Origin: Todiramphus chloris collaris
Lineage: Eukaryota > Chordata > Aves > Coraciiformes > Alcedinidae
Length of the DNA stretch: 64,000 bases
Assembly: GCA_025345505.1 (NCBI GenBank)
Contig: JANVCC010000022.1
Location: 30,391,213 to 30,455,212, forward strand
Direction of reading: 5' to 3'
Of this stretch, positions 34,642 through 46,600 are shown piece by piece (the first letter of the stretch is position 1; each line of letters begins with the position of its first letter). Made by a program: the position numbers and the translations under genes. Below the pieces are notes generated by a model. That model saw only the letters and a list, made by a program, of their open reading frames with translations, made no database searches and had not been told where the DNA came from.

Positions 34642-37600
34642 CTGCAGGGATTTAAGAAGAGAGAATGAAATGGTGGCTGTTCTGTCAGCAGATGCTGCAA
34701 TCCTAAATGAAAATGAACAGTGTGGTGCTGAGAGCTGCTGGGCACTGCAGCATCCCCTCTGGTTTTAACAGCCTTGTGAATCCTGTCTTCTAAAAAAGTA
34801 ACCATTTCAGCAGCTGTGCTCAGCTGCAGAACAGCGATGAGCTGCCTGGGACACTAGCGTGTAGCATCCTAGCAGTCTTCAATTAAATCATTGTAAAGCA
34901 ACGAGGGTGTGACCTTTCTCTGGTACACACTGACGTAGGCCTGAGGCAGATACATCATCTTATATCAGATTTCATTAATTAGTATCTCCTTTGATCATTC
35001 GATTACACAGCAATCTAAACAAGAATTCTGTACTGTCATCATTTTAAGCTGTTGCAGTGGAAAGAGAAGTGACTCGCCTGATGTTGCCTAATAGGACAGG
35101 GCTAGGAATGGGGAATCACTTCAAGTCATGCATGCTCCACACAGTGACTTTCCCCAGATGGTGCTCTGGTGCCAGAATGGAGAGCTCTACTCAGCTGGCT
35201 GTTATCTGGTGACGGTTCAGCACAGTGGTGAGTGGGCAAACACTGCTGTCACAGGGCTAGGCACCAACTGGTTGCTTCAGTGGAGACAGCAGCACTGATG
35301 ATCTTTTGGAGAATAAATTACTCTCCTCACCACAAGAGAGAGCAGCTCATCACTGAAGAACATCATCATCAAAACACTGATCTAGCTGAGCTGACAAAGG
35401 CTTCACCCTCAGTCTGGTGCCCTCCTGTCCCCAAAGCCTGGAACAATACTCATGGCTTTTCTCACCTGAGCAACTCTTTTTCCTTTTCCAGTGCATTGAG
35501 CATATTCACAGAGGAGGACTGCTGAAGACAGTAGGTCTGAAAGGCTGGCAGCATGTTGACAAACTCTAGAAATACTTCGCCGATGCACACGGTCATCAGG
35601 TCATCATCACCCTGCAAGCATGCAATACAGGCCCTGCTCGGTTAGCTCATGAGAGGCACAAGGATGGAGCCCGTGTTTGGTCCTATAGGCATGAACATAC
35701 TGCAGGATCTGGGGAACACCAGACCAAAGATGGAACCAGGCTCACCTTTCTGGGTGGACAGGCAGTCCCTGAAGGTCTGGGAGCAGGCAGTGTGTGGGGA
35801 GGGGAAGGAAAGCTGGTCTAACTGCTTGCTCTTCTACACATAAAGAACTGTCTTCTCTGCTTCTATGGGCTCAGCCAGCTCACCAGAGCAGGGGCTCAAA
35901 GGCCAAGCACCAGAGGCCCAAGTGAGCCTGCTAGTCAAGAGGGGGTACTGGGGCCCTTCTTGCTGGCAGGTTTGCCGTAAGGCTAATGCAACATGCATAA
36001 TAAAATAAGGGAATACTAAGAATCTGGTGCCACATAATGCCCTTAACTTTGTCAAAGTGTGTGCTGACATGCTCTGCAATCACTACTCATTTCAACAGCA
36101 AGAGAGGGAGCCCATCTCTGGCTGTTTGTATCTTTTTGGTGCAATACTGAGCTCTGCAAAAGCAACTTGAAGAAGAAAGGGAACCCCATGGCTGTTTGTA
36201 GAAGCCACTGTCTCAATAAATTATTCACAGGGGACATCACACCTACAGAGCACATCTGTCTTCACTGGGCCAGGTGCATGAGAGTGGTTGTCAAAGTTGT
36301 CAAACTTGCCAGTTTTTGATACATGCGTCACTCAACCTGACATGCAAGGTTTCAGAGACAGAGGAGGGATGTTCTTCCTGGAGAACAAAATACCCTGGTG
36401 AAACTGATACAGCAACAAGTGGGTTTTGGTTCCTTGAAGAAAGAGGGGTGTGGAGATATTTCTATGTCTGCTGTTCTAGAGTCTTATTTCTATTTCTCTG
36501 CTTTCTGAACACCACACTGGTGGGGCAGGAAAGTTCCTTGTGCAAAGCAGCGTGCATCAGCAGAAGCAACTGGTTACACGGAGCTGTCAGGACCAGTTGT
36601 TGGCAGAGCAGGGAGCAGCCTGTGCTGCCCAGCCCAGCAGCAAGCCTAGAGGCAAGGTGCAATGAACTGTGACCCAAAGCAAATACACCCAAGCCAGCCT
36701 GAATAGATCCAGCTCAGGGCTGCAAGAGTGTGGCCTGGAAGCCAGGCCAAGCTGAGCTCTGTTGCCCCCATGGTCACATTCTCATCCATGTCCAAGCTAA
36801 CTGCCTTAAAGCTAACTTTGGTAATGGGACAGTTAGGTCCTGCTAATGAGATAAATGAGCTAGACTGCTGATGGCCTGTGGCACTACCACAGCAGAGAGT
36901 GACGCCAGAAGCTGTGACAGGGCACAGGCCTACTGAAATCACTCACAATAGCCGAGGGAGAAAGGGACTAGGCTGATAACCAGAACTCAGGAGTCCTACC
37001 TCCTGATCCTCTGCACCACCTATGCTGTGTCACTAATACAAAAACCTCTTCCTGTCTGTCCGGTCTGGCCCCTTTAGAGCACGCAGCATCATACCTGGTC
37101 AAAGGCCTGATCAATCTCTTCCTGGAGTATCTCCAGGAAGTTCTCATTGAGGTCGATGAGCTCCTGGATGTTGCTGAAGATGCCCAGGAGCTGCTCCTGG
37201 CTCAGCAGCCCAGCCGCCTGCATGGGAAGGTAAAACTCCTCTTTGATAATGCGCAGGTCCTCTCCATAGCTGGCCTCTGTGTTGACAAACTCCAGCACAG
37301 ACTCCTTGCGTTCCGTCCTGCGCTTGCGGCACTTCTCGCAGAGGTCAGCCCGCCTCTGGTTGCAGTTCTGCACATCCGTCTCCACCGGGAGGTCCCTTTC
37401 TCCACAGTCGGTGCAGGGACGGTGAGCTTCCCAGGCCTGCAGGGAGCTCAGCCTTTCAGATGCCCTGTTCCTCCACCTTCTGCCTGGCATCTGTCCAATG
37501 CCGCTATCTGCCCTTTCCACATCTGCTGACTTGCTCTGGGTGGCCTCACTGGGATCCAGGTCATCCCGGACATCGTTCATGCCTACAATCCCGCTGTCCG

Positions 37601-40600
37601 TACTCAGGCTGCTGACGTTGCTCCAATGATGTCTGGAGCGGAGAGAGCCACGTGGGGCACGGCGGGTCTCATCAAAGCTGCCACCATGGCCAAGGTTGGC
37701 TTTTGCTACCACTGGACCTGAGAACAGACACAAATGATTACAGGCACTGCCAGCCGCACAGTGCTCACCTGAGGAGCTCAAGGTGGCACAGCCATGAGTG
37801 GCAGGAAGCCTGGGGGGCAGCCTAGATCTGGTGCAAGCAGGGCTGTTAGCTGTCTCCACTCTTTTTTCATGCTGAGCCTGGCAGGAGTCAGAAGTAAATG
37901 GGCTCCCAGTTGAATCCTGGGGCCTGTCATCCCTGCACTGCCCATACCCATGAACTCATTTGGGCTTTCTCTTCCCCTGCCATATGCCAGGCAGGGACAG
38001 AGACACAGCAGAGTAGATCCTGATTTCTCGCATGCCTGAGTTACACCTGGAATGCTTCCCTCCCCCTGATCGCTAGAGTTACTCCACATTTACACCATCA
38101 TAGCAGAGCTCAGCATTTGGCCCATCAGACCCCTCTGAGTGCACAGGATGTGGGTACCGTAGTCTCGCTCCTGCCGACGCTTCTGTGCGTGCTGCCGTGC
38201 TGCAGCTGCAATCTTCAGCTCCAGCTGCTTCCTCTTCACCGAGTCTGTGGGCATAGGGTCACTGAAGTGTGGCCGCAGCCGGCACTCCCGCTGGGCCTTG
38301 GCACCATCCGTGCTCTCACGGACAATGTCAGAGCTGGATCGACGGCAGCCAGGACTAGCGGTCTGAAAGAGAGGGAAGCGGGTTTGGAGAAAGGCGGTGG
38401 TCAAAGCAGCAACTGGTTTGCAGCCACCGGACTTTAGTTACCGAATGAAAGAAAAGGAAACTCATCAGTGGTGGGATTGTAAATGCAGCTCTGCTACATG
38501 ATCATTAGGAAATCTGTGCCCCTTCTGTCCTGCTTAGTCTTAAAAGCAAGGACCTCTCTCCCTTTGCTGTTGTAGCTCTGAGTACAGTGACCCCACGGTG
38601 GCTGGATCACAGCTGTCAAATAACCATGAGGATGTCAAAGCGCAGCCCTGGCTAAGGGCCCGAAGAAGGAGGCTGAGCCTGTCCCCCGGGGATCTGAGCT
38701 AGCTTGCCTCTGTTCTTTGAAGAGTTCAGTGCCACAGGGTCAGGAACCCCAGCCTCTACACCTTATCTACAGTAGCAGTTTGACCAAACGGGGACTGGAG
38801 GGGAGTCTGTGTGACCTCCTGGGCAGCACAGAAATGAGGGGTTGGTGGAACACTGAAAGCCATGAAGGTGTTATTGCTGAATTCCCTGCAAGAGATGCAT
38901 CAGCAGATAGGCAGGGGAACAAAAGTGACTCCTGTTCCATTAACTGGGATAAAAACGGCACTAGAAATGCTTCTAACAGAATTTAATCACTTATGGGAGT
39001 TGTTGTGATTTCAGACCCCAGGCTCTCAGCCTGCCCAGTTCCTACAATGAAAGGATCCTTTAGAGCTTCTGACCAGAAAAAAAATGCTGGTCATATGCCC
39101 AGGAGGAGAGGGGAATTCCTCTCCCTTACATTTCCTGCAGGTGGAGCGTCACTGGTTGTCTCACTGCTTGGTTTGTCCTCCCAGGTCTCTGGTGCCATGG
39201 ACATCGCTGTGGGCTGCTGGCTGTCTTCCGGCGGTGGGAGATCAGCTTCCTTTAGATCACACTGTCCCTTAGAGGGGGATTTGGCAGCAGTCTCAGCATT
39301 GCAGCTGCAAGAGAAGAAGCAGGCTGATGAACATCACATATGCAGTTCACCTGCCATACCTGACACAGACGAAACTGAGCAGCAAGCCCAGGTTTGAACA
39401 CCCAGTCACAACAGTTGAAGGGAAGTGCAGGCAGGAATCTAGCCTGGTCAGCACGGATGGCTGTGCATGTTTCAGGGGCTCTAAGCTCAGTTACAGCCCT
39501 GACAATTGGGTAATTGCACTCAAGCCAGCAGCAGTCTGGGATATCAAGTCTTGGGTGTCCACAGGGCATTTTCGTGTCCATAAAACATGAGGTTCTCCCA
39601 TAGGGACCAGAAAAAGCTCTTTCTAAGTAGGCCATATCCATATTTGCTGCTATTTAAAGAGATGATGTCAACACAGAAACCATATTGCTAATCTGGAAGA
39701 AAATCACTTGTTAAAAACCATAATACTTTGAAGAGATTAGAGGATTAAAGGGGCTTTCTCTCCGTTTTTCATCTCATATGATCCCAAGCCCACTGAAACC
39801 ACTGGAAAGATTCCCTCTGCCTTCAGTGAACTCAGGATCAGGCTTTTTGATACACTTGAGAGTCCTGAAAAGATTGGCAGAATCTGTTTTCTTATTTGGC
39901 AGTTTTGGGATGCTCTTATTCATGTCTCTCTGGTGCAAACAAGGGCCTGGCCTGGCTGATAGAGACAGCCTGTTCCAACCCATGTTCCTCTCTCTGCAGA
40001 CAACACCATCTCTCCAGACAGACACAGTCTGGTGCAAAACCACTGACTCGACAGAGTAGATGACAGGCTGCAGTTTGCAATACTACTTGTGATACTTTTC
40101 TTTTAAGACTCTCTAAAACACCTTATTTCCATGCATAATGAGGCCTGCTTGGAAGAAGATTATTTCTTTTCACTTGAGGTTTACTTAATTTTTATGGGCT
40201 TGGATTCTTTTAAAAAGAAAAGTTGTTAAGACTGGAGATGGATGCTTGTACATACAGGAAGTCAGTGTCTGGAACATATTTCAGGTTATGCATGTATTTT
40301 ACACTTAACAAAAGTCTCCTGTGACAAAAATCTACTTATTCTTAAAGGCTTCACTTGTGAACTTAACGCTTGTAGGTCATACTGCTAATGTGCAATTCCA
40401 ACACTGTCAGCTAGAAGCAAACACATGAGACAGATGGGCATTTTCCTTATGAAGAATGACAGTTGGCTCCCACAACAAACCATCAGCCAATACTGAAATC
40501 ACTGAAGAGGGAACAAATCTCTCAGAACACAAAGTGGCTCTGTTGTCAGGTCAGAAAAGTTGGTTTGCAACTTCTCAGCTAACACTTTCAGGTCCTAGCT

Positions 40601-43600
40601 GACAGTATCAGAGGCTTTACCAATTTAAAAAAGAGTCGTGGCTGCGCAGCAATGGCACAGTGCTAACAGCAGGCTCCTGGCTTTTACTTTTTGCTGTGCT
40701 GACTCCCTGTCATGTGGATTTGGAAGCATCACTTCAGCCATCCAGGCCTTGTGTCCCCAGCCTGTAGAAAGGGGCTACCAACAGCAGCGCTGTGAGGGAG
40801 CAGCCTGTGGCACAGACTGCCTTAGCTCCCTTACAGCGCTGCGGAAAGAGCAGCACAGGCACACAGCAAGGCTGTGCTCCCACCACGGCACTGTCCCAGC
40901 CTGGTCTGGCTTAAGAGGCTCCTGTCTCCTTCCTCCCTCCCATCCCCAGCCACATTTGGAGTGTCACTCCTTCATCTGGTCCAGTGCAACTGTCTATGTG
41001 GATGTGATGTAAAATCAGTCTTGAAATGAGCTGGGTTTAAAAAGCTATCCTCCTTCATGTATTCCCAGACAGATCATTACATCAATGTTTTCCTGAGTTG
41101 GGTAAAGTATGAACAGTTCAGCTGGGCACACCTCGGGGAGAGAAGGCAGAGGTAAAGGAGCAAGAAAGCTCTCAAAGAGGATCTGCCACTGCTGGAAAAC
41201 CACCATTTCCAAAAGCTGCTCCAGCTCAAACAGCAGAAAGAACAGACCATGCTGAGACATAGAGAGGGAACAGGATGTGTCCAAGGTCAGAAGCAGAGCT
41301 CAGAACTGCAGTATTCCCTTTTTAATCCCACCACCTCCTACCATACTGTCTGTACTGTCAGAGAGAAACTGAGATTTTGTCATTTTTGCAGTGCTTCAAG
41401 ATCGTCCACTTAAACACGGGAAGTACTCCAGAGTATTACTGCTCCTCTAAGTGAAGCTGACAGCAGCTCTCTGCTCATAAGGTCTCTGGACCAGATGCCA
41501 TTGCTTATTGTCGTTTCCATAACCCAGTAGGGATATTTAAAAAAAAGAAATCCATATGTGACCTGCAGTGGGAATAAGGGCCAATACTACCCAGAGAGAG
41601 AAGGAAGTGTGACTGGAGACTGAGAAATTCAACCCATCCCATGGTCGGTCAGCTAGAGGTAAGAAAAGCAATGATGCAGAGCCCACGTTGTGTGAAAGCA
41701 GATTTCCTCATTCCTGGTCCGACAGCTCTACGTCTAGTTGTGGTTAGCTCCCTCCTGCACGAGGTACTGGCCGTGCCATGTGTGGGTAAGTGCTGCTCCA
41801 CAGAGCAGTCACTGTGCACCAAGCCACCAGCGTGATCAGAGGGATGTAAGCACAACAGGGAGGATACAAGCACTTTGGCGTGTTTCCTTCTGAGGGATCA
41901 AATCACTTACTGAATAGGAGTTTTCTGCTTGGGGTTGGTGTCAATTTTCCCTGTTTTCTCCAAGACAGATGATGCACTTGGGCCAGCACAGGGAGGACAG
42001 GTTCCTTCTGAATGTGCTTTTAAATCTCTGGGCTATCATCTCTGAATCTCATGGAAGCAGAGGCACTAAGTGTGTGGGAACACACCTGCTTTCCTTCACA
42101 ATCTCTATGTGCATCTTCACGGTTGTTCAGGCCAGCAGTTCTCAGCCCTTTCCATATGTTCCTGACTCTGACTAATGGAAACATTTTGTCCGCTCCTTCC
42201 CTGCTGGCACCTGCCTTCTAGACTTAAGAATCCTCTGCTATGAGAAGCTGTTACTGTACCTGCCATTCTCGTGCCATGGCAAAAACACCCCATCACTCTT
42301 TTCAGGAAGCCCTCCTTCTTAGTCATGTCCTTTGCTTCCTTGCACAAGTTATTGTTGTCACCCTGTCCCCCACTTCACAGACAGGAGCCTTACGTTCTTG
42401 CATGTCCTTATCCTGAGCAATTCACTGCTTGAACAGTTTCAGAAAGTGGACTGTATGTTGCAACGTCTGCAGGATTTCCACCCAGATCTTAACACCCCTT
42501 CCCAGCCAGGACTACAACCTAAGTTAAAGGTACCCAGTGACCTATGAGGGAGTGAAAGTCGCCATAATTATGAAGCTGAAAATTAAATCTTCACTGATGA
42601 AATATTAAGTCATTTGAATGAGTCTTAAGTAATTAACTGTGAATTACTAGGGAGGTAATTAACTTACCAGACAAAACTGCTTTATAAAACTGTAACACAT
42701 AACACAGAACCCCTAGAAAGAGAAGACAACTTCAGCTATCTTATTCTGTGGTGCTGCATCACAACATCTCTATCACAGGCTTGCTAAGCTCCATATCTGT
42801 AGAAACAGGACCAAATCTCCCAGCTTTTATCTCATTTCATTTGAGACAGAAAAAATGTGGCCTGGATGTCACCAATGGTAATTTAGGACCCAAAACATCC
42901 AAACAAAAAGTCTCACACCTCTGCAGCGAGAATCAGCTTGAGTTATAAATGAATACCCCAGCATGTTACAGTCTCAGGTGAAAATGATGGAAAATTGAGA
43001 AATTTCCAGACGAAGAAAACTGGAGCTTCCCACTAACCAATACTTTGTCACTGTCAACAGATTTGTTTTCTTCCTGCTATCCTGAAGAAATTACAGTCTT
43101 TACCATTAATTGTTATTAATATGGAAAATAAATAGGCCAGAGGCATTCCTTCACATGAAACAACTTCTCTAATACTGGAACCACTTCCATTCTCATTTTT
43201 AGATCAATTATCATTTTGGTGTTAATAAAATCACTTCATGTATTTTAATAAATCTATCTAGGGAGAGTGAACACATCCAGAGAAACAAAATACACTGTGG
43301 ATATTAAAAGCACAGAAACCACACTGAAACCATAAAGGCCACGGTCAGAAAGTATTTGGAGGCTGGGAGAGTAGTGGGAAGAAAGATCCTATGTGTTACC
43401 ATTTCCTGTGCACTTTGCTGTGTGTGCACCTGGGGCTTCAGATACCAGCCAAACCTTTGATCTGCCTGCTGTTCTTGTGCTCCTACTCCCCACTTGTGCC
43501 ATTCTGTGTGTTCCATTTCGCACCAATGACAAAAACAGCCTACTCAGTGAAAACGGTGCCATATCCTAACCTTCTCATCTCTTTCTTCATTGGGTTTCAT

Positions 43601-46600
43601 ACTGTAGAACAAAAGCACAAAGACTGGGCTGGCCAGCTGAAGGAAGCATTTAGGGCACTGACACCACCTACTTTCCTTTGGATTGTAAAGTTGCTGAAGT
43701 ATTTCTACTTGTCACTCTGTCTACATGATGAGCTTCAGCTCCACAGAAGTTCTTTCAGACAACTCTCATTCCCATGCAGAAATCACTATCATCTCATCTA
43801 AAACCTGAGTCCAGTCTCAGAGCTTTAGCACTCCAGAAATCCCAAGGCAGTGTACAAGGTGGATGCCCTGGCATTTCACTCTCCGCACCTGTGGATGTTG
43901 GAACCAGTCAGGAACCAAGTCAAATGGAATTCTTGGCAAAACCAGTCCTGGAAGCCAAGTATGTGGAAACAAACCACTCCACCAACACCTACTCTTCCTT
44001 TTCCTATCAGCCTTATCTAGTGATAAGACAGTGATAACTGTCCCAAAGTCCTAGCTTCCAGAACTTTGCTGATTCTCGCTGGGCCACCTGCCTGCACAGA
44101 AAGGGATACCCACTTCGTTGGCAGGAGGGAAGTAATTGGACTGCAGTGTCCAAAACTGGGATAAAAAAAGGAGTCCTTGTGAACATCTTACCCAGAGAAG
44201 TGGAAAACCCTGGTTGGAGAAGAGGGAGGAAGGCTTTACACAAGGACGCTCTCTCACTGCTTACACTGTGTTGGCAGAAGGGCAGCATTTGCAAGTACCT
44301 TCACTTGCTGCCTGGCCAGTTCACTACACAGGGGCAGCGAGTGAAAGCACTTCTTGCTGCATGTCACACTACCTAAATTCATGTCCTGCAGTGCTGGGGC
44401 AGATTCTAAATCTGTTTTTCAAAGGAATCATATTAGTACTTTATATCTCTTGGCTGTCCTCTGCTTTTAACAGATGTTAAAAAAATAAGTATCAACAATT
44501 TATTACAGAAATAAAATGGGTGGGAAATTGGGTGTCAGCACTACTAACGGCTGCTGCCTTGACAGGATTAAGATGTACAAAAAGGCAAAGTCTAGATGAA
44601 AACGCTTTTTGATGTTTAATCCCACGTAAAGATGGAGTTTAAGCTCAACAGTTTAAAGACATGTCCACGTAGCTATCAGAGATCCTAAGATGAAAGGCTC
44701 TGCCAACAGTGGGTTTTATGCTACAGGAGTTAAACGTACATATCAGGAGAGAGACCAGATTGTTAACAAGGGAACTGCTTTCAGGTGACCCCACAGAGCA
44801 TGTTACCTTTTCTTAATAAGTTCCAGGGCTGAACCTATGAATTCGTCCTTCATTTTTTGTAGCTTAGCTCCATAGCTGGATAAGTCTGTGGCTTCTAACA
44901 GCAGCGATGAACAGCAAGAGGACTGGGCTTCAGAAGCCAGCGACTGCCCTGCAAGGTGGAGGACATCATTTAACTGTCTTGTCTCTCCTTTCTGCTGCTC
45001 ATCACTGAAGATCTCCTGCCCAGATCTTTGTACTGCTACTGCCTGTAAAGGTGATCGTGGAACAGGGCTAGAGCAAATGGGAACCGGTGATCTATCCAGG
45101 CTGGAGATCTGGAAGGTTCTATCCTTCACCTCAGTGCTGCTCATTCTGAAACCATCCCATGTAGCTGGATATAGGGAAAAGCCAGAAACGTGGTTTTCAT
45201 GGAACACATCATCATCATCCTCCACTATGGCAGCAGCTTCGTTCACAGCTTTCATCCCCAGAGCTTCTGGACAGCCATTCTTATTGTTCTCCTCCTCCAC
45301 GGCCTGGTTTACAGGAAGACCCTTATTCAAGCCATCTGTTGGTGCACTGCTGCTGGCAGAGGAATTTTCCTCCTTACTTCTCATTCGCTTGAATTCTTCA
45401 AAGGTGGGTATGTAGAGCCTCCCTTTGCAGTGGCCTTTCTTGCTCTGTCCCAACGTGGCTTTGACATCTGTTTCCTCACTATATTGTTCCAAGGTTTCCG
45501 CTGTTCTGGATTTGGCCATCTCATGACTTTCCCTGGCGTGCTGAAGGGGCAAGTTGGGGGAGCTATTCTGCCTTCGGAGCTGAAGCCTCCTCTGAGCCTC
45601 CTGCTTGATGTCTTCTGGACTGATGATCCTGTGGGCAAAACACAGTCTCTGCCTCCCTGTGAGACTTGGCCTGAGAGCAGTGTGTTCCACCAAAAGTGTG
45701 CAGCAGTTGACAGCACAACCATTTTTGTACTGCCGGCACATCTGGCACTCAAACTCCTGGGCCGTCAGGTCAGGCAGGGCCATCTGTGGGCGCACGGGCT
45801 TAGAGGGCTCGGACACCTTACTGCTGTGCAGCCTCAGCTTCTCCTTCAGCTCTCTTTTGGCATCTCCATGCAGGGCCCTCTCCTCTACGGAAGGGAAGAG
45901 CCACTGAGGCACTCTGGCAAAGGGAGGGAGGAGCACATTCTGTGCCGATCGAGATGTCTGCTTAGCACTCAGAGAAAGGTCTCTCAGCGAGTCTGATGTG
46001 CTCTGCACTGGGGCCACATCCACACAGCCTTCAGTCCACTGACTGGTGCCTCTACAGCGAAAGATGATCTCATTATCCAGGCTTCGGCAGTGAGAATACA
46101 GCCCAGAGTCAGCAACTGTTGCCCAGTGAAGGTTCTCCACGCTCCGGTACACCCTGTTTTCCACAGGACTGGCCAAGGGTGCCTTGCCTCTGTGGCAGGA
46201 GTCTAGAGTCTGGCAGTCCCCCGAAAAAATACGAGTGTCTAGGTTCTTTAGTGGATGCATGCTGCTAACTGAACAATCCTTTAAGCCATGTTGTGCATAG
46301 AGCTGATTATTCTGGCAGCTCAAGATCACCGTGCAGTGCTCCTGTCTCTCATCAACACTGATGTATGTCATAGCAAATGCACATGGAGGCTCTAAGACAG
46401 TGGCGTCTAGGGGGAGAGGAGGGAGCTGGGGTGTCGCTTAGATGTCAGTCAATGTCCACAGACCACAGACAGCAAAGTGTGCTGCTGGGTACTCACATAA
46501 GAGAGTTCTCACATGGGTTGAGTCGCCATGCGCAGAAGACCTGTGAATGGAAGGAAAGATGAGTTACTGAAGCAGCCTGGTGATGACTCGCAGGATGCAG

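Noticed and set aside
45190..45996. 268-codon open frame on the plus strand
   Set aside because: It lies opposite the large exchange-factor exon on the minus strand. The minus frame carries the splice-compatible, domain-consistent protein, so this is a shadow.
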